From NCBI RefSeq assembly GCF_001039355.2, contig NW_019774402.1, forward strand, positions 688,057-752,056: 64,000 bases of DNA, given 5' to 3'. Position numbers and translations under genes: made by a program. The notes under the pieces were generated by a model that saw only the letters and a list, made by a program, of their open reading frames with translations, was not told the DNA's origin and did no database searches. Shown piece by piece: positions 11,601-22,690 of this stretch. How positions within the stretch are numbered: position 1 is the stretch's first letter; each line of letters begins with the position of its first letter. This DNA is from Lingula anatina (Eukaryota > Brachiopoda > Lingulata > Lingulida > Lingulidae).

Positions 11601-14600
11601 ATCAGTTTTGAGAGTAATCGGCAAGCAGTTCTCTTCATTCAGGTTTATCACTTCCGCAGTTCTAAGATCCTATGAGCATACTCGGTCAACCTTTAATAAC
11701 CCCATGAATGTACAACTCGACACTCTGACGTAAAAAGTAAATTTCCCTTCATTGAAGGTTACGTAATATGATCATCAGTTTGGTTTCTGAGCTAAAATTC
11801 TTTTCGGTCCAGCACACAATCCGAGGGCAGCAATAGCAATGCGCCCAGTGAACAAGTTTGAGACACAATACAACGTATATTCCTTATTTTTCTTTCCTGT
11901 TTTTCGTGTTTGATATGCACGTGAACTGGCGAAAGCTACAGAAATAGGACGAAAAGTTACTATCATCTTATTGATAATTCTTTTTGCGATGTAACGGGTA
12001 AAAGGTGAATGCTTAGACGTAGAAACGTAGAGACTATCAGTAAAAACAGTACAAAAGCTAATGTGTAGATTTGTTGTTTGGCAGAGAATATGCGCAGTAA
12101 AAATCCCACAGAAAAGCAAATAGATACATTACGTAAGCAAAGGCATTTACGGTTGCTAAAATATGGAAAACAAATGCGCAAAATAGAGATCAAACTTAGT
12201 AAGTCTGCCTTTGCTCACTACTATAGCAATGTGAGCTATTCTGTGACTTCTTACTAAAATATATATATAAGTGCTTCATCACAGAATATTATCAAGATCT
12301 GATAATTAATAGAGGGACAAATGGACAACGACTAAAAATAACACGAAAGCTATCATGTCTGCGGTAAATTGACCCAAGTAATGTAATACACCAATCCAAT
12401 GAACGGTGCAAATGCATTCGTTTTGTAATTCCTGTTGCATTTCTAAGAATATCAATCAAACAGATAACACACGCACGCTTTGATAACCAACAAAAAGTCG
12501 GACTATACTTTATTACGCTACCACCTAAATGTGTTTCATTGCCATATATAATTCTACCTTTCTAAATATATCTGTGGCTGCACTAGTAATGCATTTTTTC
12601 ACAATCTGTATCCTTCTCTTACTAATGGTCATGGTTTAAAATCTGCTCTGACAACAATATATTAGCTATCTATTAGAACAGTTACGAGTAAGCAAAGTAT
12701 GAGAGCAATGTAAATGAAAGTCAAATATCATTTAAATATCTGTCTGTTAGCGAAAATTTTAAATTCTTTTGACATTTTGTTCTGTTGTCGAAATAATTCG
12801 CTCTTACTTATTTAAAAAGTGAGTATTTCGCTTCTGTCCTGACAACGGCAGTCGTAATAATAGCTAACAGTAGAATAATAGCTAACAGTAGAAAGCTATT
12901 GAAAAACACTTTCTTTGTCCTTGTAACATTCACGTCAGCACTACACTTTTGCAAGAAATAAAAAATGAATTAATGTAATTATATGTATTAATAAATTAAA
13001 CAGAACATGTGTAAATGGAAATGAAAATATATTAATTTTCCTTCAATGATATACTGGCTTTAGCAATGGGTTTTTTAATGAATTGTTTAAAAATTTTCAA
13101 ATCACAGAAGTGTAACATATTCACCCTGTGAATCACATCTGAGCAGCATGAAACACCATTTGTTTATTTGCTGGTATGTCTCTGTCATCGACAGTGACAG
13201 TAGTAGTCAAATTCTGTGCAGCAATGTGTTTCTCAAAGGAAAAGCTGTAACGGACCGGAATTGATCAAATTCCAATCACAGTATCGGTATTGTTCTGTTC
13301 AGTAAGAGAGCATTTGTCGGTGGTTCTCTTTTTTGTTACTGTTAATGCCGCAAAATGGACTAAAATTAAATCTTTAAGTTTCAAAACCCCACGGCGGGCT
13401 CATGGTGTCGATGGTAAATAAAACCCGGTGTTAGGTATTTCATAACTTGCTCCATAAAACGTAAACAACATGAAGGTTAAGACCTTACTGGGTCCAGGGT
13501 GAACGATAAGTCAGGAGTTTTAAAAGACGAAAGATGTTTCAAAGATCAAAAACTAAGTAGGCCAATGTTTCGAGGTTTTTTTTTTTTCACGATTGTACAT
13601 GAATCTTGATACCGTTTTTTTAAAGATGTTTTCCAAAGAACGCAATTGTGTTTTCAAACCTCTGCTAATTGTCTTAGAAAAAGACTACTTGTGTCCTTTT
13701 AAAGGGAAAACAAAAGAAAACTAGGCACAAACGTAAAAAGTTGTGAACATAAATAACCATACAACACGCGCGTGTCTAATGCAGTCTCATTTATCTTTTC
13801 TCCCCATTAGATCTAAGTGTCATGTGCACCAAGTCGGTCTACATGATAGCCTTACTTAAGGTAACAGAGAAGACCTGTCAATTATGACTGATTATGCAGT
13901 GGGGAATGATAAGTATCGACCAGGTGAACGCCTGGGTTCTACGCCGTTGGTACGTTCTTGTCTTACAATGCCACCGGATAGGAAACGCATGTATAACGCC
14001 CAAGGTGTAATTACGACTTCCTTCCTTTTTTTTCACTTCTTCTGACCCAAGGTCTGCTGTACTAGCTGTGGCACTTTCATGAAACAGATGCCACATGATT
14101 ATTTCGTTTATCTCTGGTATTTTAGGTAACTTCCACAACAAAACCCTATCTTTAGGTTCATTGTTTTGAAATATGCCAAAAACATTATATGGACAAGAAC
14201 TTTTTGACTATTTTGCTCATCGTTTAATAACTTGTCCGAAAATTGCCAATTCGCTTACATACTCAAAACAATATGTTATGGGTAAATGATGCACCCCTGT
14301 TATTGTATTTATCCACTAGGCCAATCTTAACAAGCTTTGTGTCTGACTGAAACACGGAACAAAAAACCGTCTGTAGACTAAGAGAAAACAGATAACCAGG
14401 CTGTTTTGAACAAAGAGACCTTGTGCATCAGAACGGAACGACCCACGGTTAAATGATGAAATATGTTCTAATAAGTCAGTCGGTAATATAAAAAATATTA
14501 TTATCATAAAACCGTATTACGCTTTGGAATAGGCTACTTATGCCAAAATAATATAATTTTCTCATTGAAGTTATAAGATTTGGGGTGAATTTACACGTAA

Positions 14601-15505
14601 TGGGCTAGTATAGACCATACCCGTCTTTCGTAGGTTGGCATTTCAATGGAATTGGAAACTGAATCGCTACCTGAGGTGAACTGTAAGAAACGCAAGGCAT
14701 GTTCTGGGCAGGAAATACTTAAGTGCTAATGACCATTCCTTCAAATGATAAATGCATGTTGTTATGAAAATTCACCAGTAAGCAAATAATCAAGTATGGG
14801 ATAATGTATTATGAGCTAGCCACTATTCATTCACAGAGGAGTAAACACGCTGACTCATGAGTCGGAATTCCAGTCTTGTTTTGAAAAACAATGAAATAGT
14901 AAATAGTTGCTGATTTCTGCTTACTTTTTGTTCAGTATCACCTTATCAGCTACACAGTGTTTTTTAATTAACCAGAAACGTGTTACGCCTTGATATTATG
15001 TATCAATAAAACACCTGTTATTTCCACAATATTTTGAGTCGGTATCATTCTCAAGCCAAATTTATCTACGTACCAGAAGACAAGATACTTCAAAGGAGCC
15101 GAAATTGCTTTTTTTTCTGTAGCCGACAGGCAAGAAAAAAAATGAATGAAAAAGCTGGTTGTTCGGTAAAAGCCTACCCTTCAACATATGTCGAATCTAC
15201 CCGAGAAATAACGTTTAATTATTATAGCTGCCGCATATAATTTTTGCACGATATATTGGTTGAAAGCCATCCCACTTTATCGTTAGACACTAATTGGGTT
15301 TCCTTAAGGTGAGGTATCTTGGCATAAGGTTTCAGTCTGGTAGTTCTCACTGTGTCCACGTGAGGGAATATATTTTAACGACCCTCCAACAAAACCCGTT
15401 TTCATCTTTGTGTTTTAAGTAGATCTTAACCAAATGGGTGCTGCCGCTAATCAGATTATTTGTTCATCCTGCACATTCTTGTAACATATTGGCGAAGGAT
15501 CAAAT

Positions 15506-15542
<37 letters not shown>

Positions 15543-15833
15543 AGTGAGGCCAACAATAACAGACAGTGAAGTATTCGACAGTTCATCATCATTTCTCTGA
15601 TAGATAATTTTATACGCATTGCTTTTTTTCCTTCTAGGATGTACGTAGGCTGGGGAGGCGTTATAATGGGTGTTGGTTTTCTGCTTTTAGCCGTCTGTGC
15701 TGTGCTATGTGTTCACGCCCTGTGCATCATGAGAAAGAACAGGCCTACGGTGAAGGTATGACACGCGCATTTGTGCGTGTGAAGAAATAAAATAAATCTG
15801 TAGTTCAACCTTTACAAACATATATTGATTTGT

Positions 15834-15873
<40 letters not shown>

Positions 15874-16942
15874 TCCCCTACTTCTTGCCAAGTGATTGTT
15901 CTTTGAGCTGAATTGAAGAGTTTTTTTTACCCTTTTTAAATTAAGAGGCTGGATGATATATTCAAAAACTAAAAACAAATTCATACACTAATAATAGTGA
16001 TAATTAAGAGGCAATCCGTGTCCTGAAAGGGTAAAGCTCAAGTTCTATTGGTGACCATATAATATGTGTTGGATATTTTCTGTATTTTGTATCAACACAC
16101 ATATGACATAGTGTTTTATTATTTGTCCCTAGAACATATCTCACCATTACGGCACCAACGAAGGTTACGATATGGGGTACGCCGACGCCTGCAGCAAAGA
16201 ATGTCTAATGAAATATGAAGTCAAAACTATGGTGGTTGCCGAGCAGGATAAGAAGAACCCCAACAAAGTTAACACGGTTAAGATTGCTAATCACCCACGC
16301 ATCGTTCCAGAACAAGAAAAGTCCATCGCAGGGATGCCGGGGAATTCCATTCTTAAGAAAAACAACACCAATTCGAAAATTGTCGGTGGGGGTAATGGCC
16401 ACAACCTGGGTAAATTGACAGGTTATAATCGTCAGGAGAGTCAACCGGGATATAATAATCCAAGCTACGTAGAGCCAAAATCAGGTAGTCCTAGGCCTTA
16501 CGATCGTCAGAATAGTAACCAACCGAAACGTGGCAATCCAGCCATATTCAACAACCCTACCAACCCACAAAGTATTCAGCATGACTCTGATAATGGCGAG
16601 GCAATATACGCCGAACCTATGTCGATTTACGTGACTCAGCCGAGCCAAAACGATGCAGAACGAATCACTTCAAAACCTCCATTTAAGACGCGACAGAAGG
16701 GTACTATTTATGGGAATGGGGAGGCTTATCCGACGCGCACACAGTCGGTCAAAACCCCAACGCCGCAACGCCGTGATAATGAGCGTAGGAGATCCGGCGG
16801 TGATTATGCCAACTTGCCTTTAACACCGAGTCCGGATGACTTGTTGACCCCGCCATCTTACGAAGATGTCACCGGTTCCAACGTGAGTGTATACGACAAC
16901 GTTCCAACAACCCCCAAAGGAAATGGTGAACCACCAAGATGA
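8662..16942 (+). CDS. Two-pass membrane protein with tyrosine-rich PPxY tail (unrecognised)
   Basis: Three coding exons: 8662-8810, 15638-15755 and 16133-16942, all with GT–AG borders and agreeing phases, giving 358 residues. The ATG at 8662 follows an in-frame TAG. Residues about 19-43 (SGFILIFIGMIMVVAG) and 53-80 (GVIMGVGFLLLAVCAVL) are two membrane helices with a short loop (QHNEIQPE). The basic run MRKNRPTVK after helix 2 suggests that both ends are cytosolic. The ~270-residue tail is polar, rich in Asn, Pro and Ser, and predicted disordered. It carries four Y-x-N sites (YNNP, YGNG, YANL, YDNV; about residues 196, 282, 314, 343), further tyrosines (SYVEP, IYAEP, IYVTQ) and one PPSY at 329-332. 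Such motifs are typical of Grb2-type SH2 and WW ligands, which suggests an adaptor or trafficking role. I do not recognise the family; the gene structure is firm, the function is inference. Confidence 0.85.
12856..12891 (+). repeat. 18-bp tandem repeat, two copies
   Basis: Two exact head-to-tail copies of AATAATAGCTAACAGTAG. Minor local duplication inside an intron. Confidence 0.8.
15509..15539 (+). repeat. (AG)n microsatellite
   Basis: Uninterrupted AG dinucleotides over about 31 bases, roughly 100 bases before exon 2 of the two-pass protein gene. Confidence 0.95.
15839..15870 (+). repeat. (CA)n microsatellite
   Basis: Uninterrupted CA dinucleotides over about 32 bases in intron 2 of the two-pass protein gene. 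Confidence 0.95.
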
Positions 16943-19412
16943 CCAATTGAAATTATGATTTCATGTGCATCTTCCTTTTGTCATGGAAGCTTTCACTTCC
17001 ATCTAATCCTTAGTTACTAAGGGCTGCATACCGGCATGTGGCATATTTGTGAATGTGCTGGCTGGGGAAGTGAAGCTTAGCAAGATGTTTTTAGAATGCA
17101 GGGAGAAAGTTTCTGACATCTTCCCGTGGACTACATTTAAGATTTGCAATTGGTATTGTTAGATGAGACGTGCCCGCGTTTTACATTTGTGAAATATTTG
17201 GCGGAAAGCTATCCCTTCACAGGTAAAAGGGTTTTCGGTACTGAAGACAGTGGCAGTTCTCAAGCGAAAGATCTATTGCTCTAATTTTATGTGGAATATT
17301 TTTATTGGTTTGTTTTAAGAATATGTTATGAGGGAAACCGTTTACTCGCAATCAATTTTTTCTGGTAAGTCGTGAAATACATGTTTATGATTAGAAAAGG
17401 GTAATGAACTGACGTCGAGGTAACGCAATAATTATTAACGCATTAACCGTATGAAAACTAGACACTGATTGACGCTCTCAGTTAGCAGTCACATTTTTGT
17501 CCAATTCTGAAACAAATGTGAAGAATCTAAGAAGCAATCAACCAATGTTTAAAATTCGAGAGTAAATCAAGTGAAACTTAACCGACGTCTACGTGCACGT
17601 ATTAAGTTCATTTAAAACCCAGTAGACCAACGGTTTTGTGCATGGTGAAGGACTTAAGGAGTTCAGTTAAAAACTGAAAAAAAAAAATCAAACTTAAAAT
17701 ATGTGAATTGTTTGTTATGTTTAGCTTCTCTTTGGTAAACACCTAATATACTTAATTAGTTTTTATGGCGTAAACAAGGGTGATTCTTAGTCAGAGAAGG
17801 ATTGTTCTTTGTGAGTGTTGTGTTTATAAAGAATGGATGCCAGGGCCAAAGATGGATTTTTCACTAGATATTCACAGATATGTCTCTTAAATGATGGACT
17901 TTTCTACACTGTAACGCTGTGATAAATATCTAGGATGAGTATATGGCCCGTAATTGCTTGCATAGCTGCTCAGGCACTGCCACAAGTTCCTGCCAAGTCC
18001 CCCTGACAGCAACCAAGAGAGTTTATTGCTCTGACCTGAACCTCTTGCTCGTCTGTGACAAATAAAAAGAGCCCCTTATGAATAGCTTGTTACTTCAGAG
18101 TGTTCTTTTAAATCACGTAACTCGTTTCAGTAGACAGCTAAGCTAAGGCGGGTTACGTAACGAGAGTTTATCACATCGGCGCGAAGCCCAGCTCCTACAG
18201 AGCGGATACAATGTCATCCGCACCCCTGCAAGTTTAAATGCTTTCATATGGCCAAAAGTTACAGGGTCGCGTCAGAGAAAAGTTCACATAATAAGATCTG
18301 CGGTCCTGGTAGAAGTTATAAACTAGTTGAGGCTGTTCGAAAACTTACATCATAGTTTGTGCTCACAAAATAACCAGTGAGTTGGTCTGTACGTTACTAT
18401 TTGAAGAACTGTTGGCTATTTTATTGAATTATTTTTTACATTCATAGAGGTGATGCATTCGATTTTGAGGTAGAACTTTGTATTGTTGCAGAAGAGAGAG
18501 AATAACACGTATTCTATCAAAGGTACTCTATTAATCAAGGACCACTGCAAAACGATTTGCCAAAACACAATTATCATTAGAAGTAAAGCACACTGGTGTT
18601 TACTTAACTGAATTGTCGTCGGACGGTATTGAGCTTCCCTTGTCCAAACAAAACTGAAAATGTTAGTTCTCTATACAGGAGCCATAATGCGTTTTTTTTT
18701 TCTTTTTTTAAGGAGGAAACAAAAAATCGAACTCAAAATATGAGAAAAAGATTACTCATTCGCGAGCCAAAATAGTCAAATTTATTGTACAAAGACACCA
18801 AAATCGTTTTGCAGTAGACAAATTTTACAACAGTTGCTTTTGTTTTATGGCTTGCCTTCGAAACTCACGTTTGTTTCTGTATACATTTTTATTTGCCGAA
18901 CATAAGCTACCGAATCTTTAGTCCGGCATCGAATAGGTTACAAGGGACTGTTTGAGATGGGTTAAACCACGTCATTAATGTCAAGGTTAGAAACTATAAA
19001 CTCTTTCGTATTTAGCAATGGACTGAATACCATCTATCATTTTAAAGTGACGATTATGTTTTTTTTTAAGTAAGCGGGGAGTAACATTAATGGCTCACCT
19101 TTCCTTGTAGAGCACTTGTAGATTATTGCACTGTGTGGACTTGATATTAGGATTATTGGATTTTCTTCAATTTGAAACTTATTGTGACCTTATGTGTATA
19201 ACATATTGTCCTGATAACATATACTGCTACCTATGCATTATGTTTACTTGCAATAAACACTTGAAGCACGTGTCATAATAGCCGTTTGATCTCGAGAGTG
19301 CCGCCACACCTAACACATTTATCTGAACGGTCACACCGTTCGAGCTTCAGCATTGTATACCTAATCCAAGATTCAATTGAAGGAAGCCCGTTTCCAAAAA
19401 ACTCATATTTAA
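16943..19412 (+). other. 3' UTR and downstream of the two-pass protein gene
   Basis: No coding exon seen. AATAAA hexamers at 18061-18066 and 19252-19257 are candidate poly(A) signals, implying a 1.1 or 2.3 kb 3' UTR. The second is followed about 150 bases later by a MITE, so I slightly favour the end near 19.27 kb. Confidence 0.45.
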
Positions 19413-19762
19413 TGGGATAACAACTGTTCATTTTGGCAAAAAAAAACAAAAAAAAAAAAAAGAATTTCCTGGGGTACAAAGCAATTTTCCCATACTTACC
19501 AATGGATAATGAATCCATTTCTACATTCAAAGTTAGTCCCCGTTTTTTACTAAAAAGTTTGTTTTTTGAAATAATCTCTTAAGAGATTATTACAGGGTAT
19601 AGTCATCTATGATTGTCACGTGGTTGGATGCCATGCACAGATTTCAGACTAATTACTGTACCTGCTGGATTTGTGGTGAAATAGAATATATTATATTTCT
19701 ATGTGTTGTTCACAATGTATTTATTGTGAAATATAGATCTCATACGAAGAGTTGTTATCCCT
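19413..19762 (-). mobile_element. TTAA-flanked MITE, copy 1
   Basis: A ~350-bp element with terminal inverted repeats, GGGATAACAACTG at the left and GAGTTGTTATCCC at the right. It is flanked by TTAA at 19409-19412 and by TTGA/TGAA at the right. Its reverse complement aligns along its whole length with the element at 52844-53180, including the internal palindrome ATCTCTTAAGAGAT and GACCACGTGAC / AACCACGTGAC blocks. No protein is encoded. A TTAA target is the mark of piggyBac-type elements, though the tips do not start with the usual CCC, so the superfamily is tentative. Confidence 0.75.
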
Positions 19763-20187
19763 TGAATTTTATGCCAATGCATACTGTGCTGTCCAGTTAT
19801 ATCACAGAAATTAAGTTTTGGCTTTTACATTCTGTTTAGAACCCGTGAAATGCTGTACTTGGTATTGATACTTTACAAAACCACGTGCTTGGATTTCTGA
19901 AAAAATGCATCGTCTATTTTTTTTCCAGTTTTCAAGTATAATTTGAAAGTAACCAGGAAGACCAATCTCCACAGCAAATCAATAACAACACCAACTTACT
20001 AGAATAAGATTTCTTTTATACATTTTCAAGAAATCACTTTAAAGCTTTTTTTAATATAAAACAAATTTTTCTTGTACATTTGCAACAATCTTTTAGTCTC
20101 TTTAAAATATTTGTTTTTAAAGTAGTTCATGATATACATTTCCATACAGGCCATATTGCCACTCTCCCCCCCAGCTAAGCTGGTTAC

Positions 20188-20254
20188 TCAGGTAGATCCT
20201 CCTTTATTTGGAATGGTAGGTTTCTTGCCTCCCTCTTTGTTGGCAGCTTTTTTC
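20188..20254 (-). other. TMEM258 3' exon with phase-compatible lysine-rich reading frame (copy A)
   Basis: After the TMEM258 stop, exon 3 ends with a strong donor (CAG|GTATGT, exon end 20727). The next acceptor, TTTCAG, gives an exon starting at 20254. In the normal transcript it is 3' UTR. If exon 3 is skipped, exon 2 (ending GT) joins the leading G and reads 21 codons rich in Lys, Gly and Asn (KKAANKEGGKKPTIPNKGGS...) to TGA at 20188-20190. Coding use is unproven. Confidence 0.4.
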
Positions 20255-20742
20255 CTGAAAGAAAGATAAATTAAGTGAATATAAATGCTAAGCACTAGCA
20301 ACATAAGTATGAGCACTTATGCTACATTATATCTACATTTTTGCACCACCTACTCATTAATCTTTAGACAGGAACAAGGAACTGGAACAGCCAAACTAAA
20401 AGGCTACTGGTAACTGTGCCAGAAACTTGCCTTCTGTTTCCATAGAAGACTACAGAAAAATATGTGCTGGAGTCTTAACTGCACCCTTATAAATGTCAAG
20501 TGCACTTCTTGTAAGGTTTAAGTTGTATATTTAATGTAAAAAAGTTTCTCTGGAGCTTCTTACTTAATCACGGTCAAGACAACACTCTGCTGACTTTGCA
20601 ATAAAGCTCATTAACTGCTTAAAGGTTGCTAGTATTGAGAAATAATTGGATTAATGATGGATATGAAATTGAGTACCAGCACACAAAGTAGTTCTCTTTT
20701 TTCATTACATACATAACTTCACATACCTGCAATTGATGCCTG

Positions 20743-22068
20743 CTATACATATATCCCAACCCACAGTAGGAGAAATAAAATACCAAATCCCATAAAAATG
20801 GATGCAACTAATGAAACTAGGATTTCCTTATATAAATCTCTGGTGTATTTTGTTGAAGTAGCTTCATATCTGTGGCACAGTTAAGGGCAAATCTATACAA
20901 AAAGTTTTTAAGCATACAAAAAAGTTCACATACTCAGTGGGTTTCCAGTTTCATGTTTAATGTTACAAATGTCTGATTATAGCACAATATTTATCTGAAA
21001 CTTAGTAAACTAAAACGAATAAAAAATAATTATAATCATAAACTTATACCTGAAATGAGCAATATAAAATTTGGTGAAAAGCACCAGCTTTGCAGAATAG
21101 GTATTGTCTCTGAAAAGGATACACAAAAAACCATGCCATGAAGAAAAGTCCTATTCCTAGCAGCACCACAGTAAGGTGTGGGAAGGTGGCAGGATTGATG
21201 GGAGACACATAGCGGGTCATCTGTTCAACGTCCAACTGAAATTAAAAAAATTACTAATTAATTTTGTGTCAGAAAAAAAACAAAAACATGAAAACTACTG
21301 TCAAAAATATGTCGAGCAGGAAGACGAGTCTTGACATTTTGTGTTTTTACATACAATACACTCAAAAAAATATGTGCATGGATTAACTATGTATCTTGAT
21401 TTTCTTGGTCTTAAATGTGCCCATTTGAGATGGTCCAAGTGCTAAATACAATATGCCTCAATTTTAGTATGCATTTAGTGAGTCTTCCAAATCCCCCCCC
21501 CCCCTCCCCAACAGCAATGATACATACATGCTCCAATGATACAGTGATACATACATGAGGCAGTTCTGGCAAATCATTTATTTTGAGACTGCAAATATGT
21601 GACATTTAGAATCATTATTGCTTACTAGTAAAGTTAAACTATACACTGGAAGTTGTATATTGGCTTTTTCCTATGTTTGATACATGAAGTGGTACTAGTA
21701 CCTGAAAATTCGACTCTGAGCAATCTTTGTCAGGCACATCAAGAGCATGACAATTCGAAAAAATGAAGAATAGCACTAATATGAGTTGCAGCGGCGACAA
21801 AAAATTATGCTGCAAATCATCAACTTAGTAAAACACTTATCGATCGAGTAGCTGCCGGCTTTTTATGTATACGTGGCAGATACGTATACGTGGTTTATAC
21901 TCTGTGGGAACCTATTTTTTTACCTGATTCTAAGCCATAAAAAAGATAAATTTTGTAACAGTTGTGTTTATAAAAGTGTATTTTATATGATTTGTTTCGG
22001 TTGCTTTTCGATGCATTAGCTATATTATGATTTAAAGGGATTTCTATAATTGTATCGAGACTTACCAT
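20743..22068 (-). CDS. TMEM258: TMEM258, oligosaccharyltransferase subunit (copy A)
   Basis: TMEM258 is a small two-pass ER subunit of the oligosaccharyltransferase complex for N-glycosylation. Coding exons on the minus strand: 22068-22066 (only the ATG, followed by GTAAG), 21235-21123 and 20869-20743. The product is 80 residues; the human protein has 79. Diagnostic blocks are [40 protein letters not shown] and [17 protein letters not shown], nearly identical to human. Helices lie at about residues 21-39 and 56-79. The second residue is encoded by TTG right after the acceptor, so the start is the ATG in the separate exon 1. The gene is divergent from the KIAA2012-like gene, with 622 bases between start codons. 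All coding differences seen against copy B are synonymous. Confidence 0.96.
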
Positions 22069-22690
22069 CTTGACAATTGAACAGGAAGTTATTGAAGGAA
22101 GTCGACAGTGCGCAGGTTCAACCTATTTAGTTGCAGGTCAAACGAATGAGGATTTGTTCATTATTATTGGCGGGGGGAGGAGCTCTTCTTTAGTTAATAT
22201 TATACTTTTTTATCGTCTATTTGAATATTTTTTCTTTTAAAAGATAAAAGAAATCCGTAAATTTGTGTATAATTAAACAGTTTAATAACATTTTCCTTAA
22301 ATAAAAAGAAATAAAATATCGATATAAATTCAGTTCCCTTTGAATTTGGAAGAGTTTACTGAAGCAGGTATCTAGGACACGCGGTCTAAATAAATGTCCG
22401 ATCGAAGTTGCCTATTGTGAGCCGAATTTGTATTGTGATTAATCTAAATACGAAAGTTAAACACGCGTGAAAGGAAGATAAGCGGCTCAGGAAGGGGAAT
22501 GTTGCTTTATAAAACAAGAAAATGATACAAATTACGAGTCACGCTGGAAGAAAATCTTACTCAAGTACGTAAGCGGAGAGTGGCGGCAGGTGCCCGGCAC
22601 GGCGTTAATTGGTATTAGGAGATCCGAGGAAATGAAAAGAAAAAAGTAACTTGAAATTTAACAAACAACTCGGTGCAATAATCGTACACT
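22069..22690. promoter_or_regulatory. Divergent promoter region, TMEM258 / KIAA2012-like (copy A)
   Basis: 622 bases separate the two start codons on opposite strands, so both genes must share this interval for 5' UTR and promoter sequence. Its right half is richer in CpG and GC (GCGGAGAGTGGCGGCAGG..CCCGGCACGGCG near 22,575-22,605) than the surroundings, as expected for a broad housekeeping-type promoter. No clear TATA box. Confidence 0.55.

Larger units (their letters stand above)
8811..15637 (+). other. Large intron 1 of the two-pass protein gene
   Basis: A 6.8 kb intron with donor A|GTAAGT and acceptor TTCTAG|GATG. I found no internal exon that keeps frame and no recognisable transposon protein. 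It holds an 18-bp unit in two exact tandem copies at 12856-12891 and a GA microsatellite at 15509-15539. Confidence 0.6.

Noticed and set aside
11775-12193. Overlapping minus-strand frames of 114 and 76 codons
   Set aside because: Two overlapping frames with no domain, in the middle of a large intron; best explained by chance.
16205-16444. Minus- and plus-strand frames inside exon 3 of the two-pass protein gene
   Set aside because: Shadows of the real exon; the phase from exons 1 and 2 fixes the other frame.
20619-20807. Minus-strand frame starting inside TMEM258 exon 3 (also at 27988-28176)
   Set aside because: It is the exon 3 DNA read in another frame and run into the following intron; its presence in both copies only reflects the duplication.
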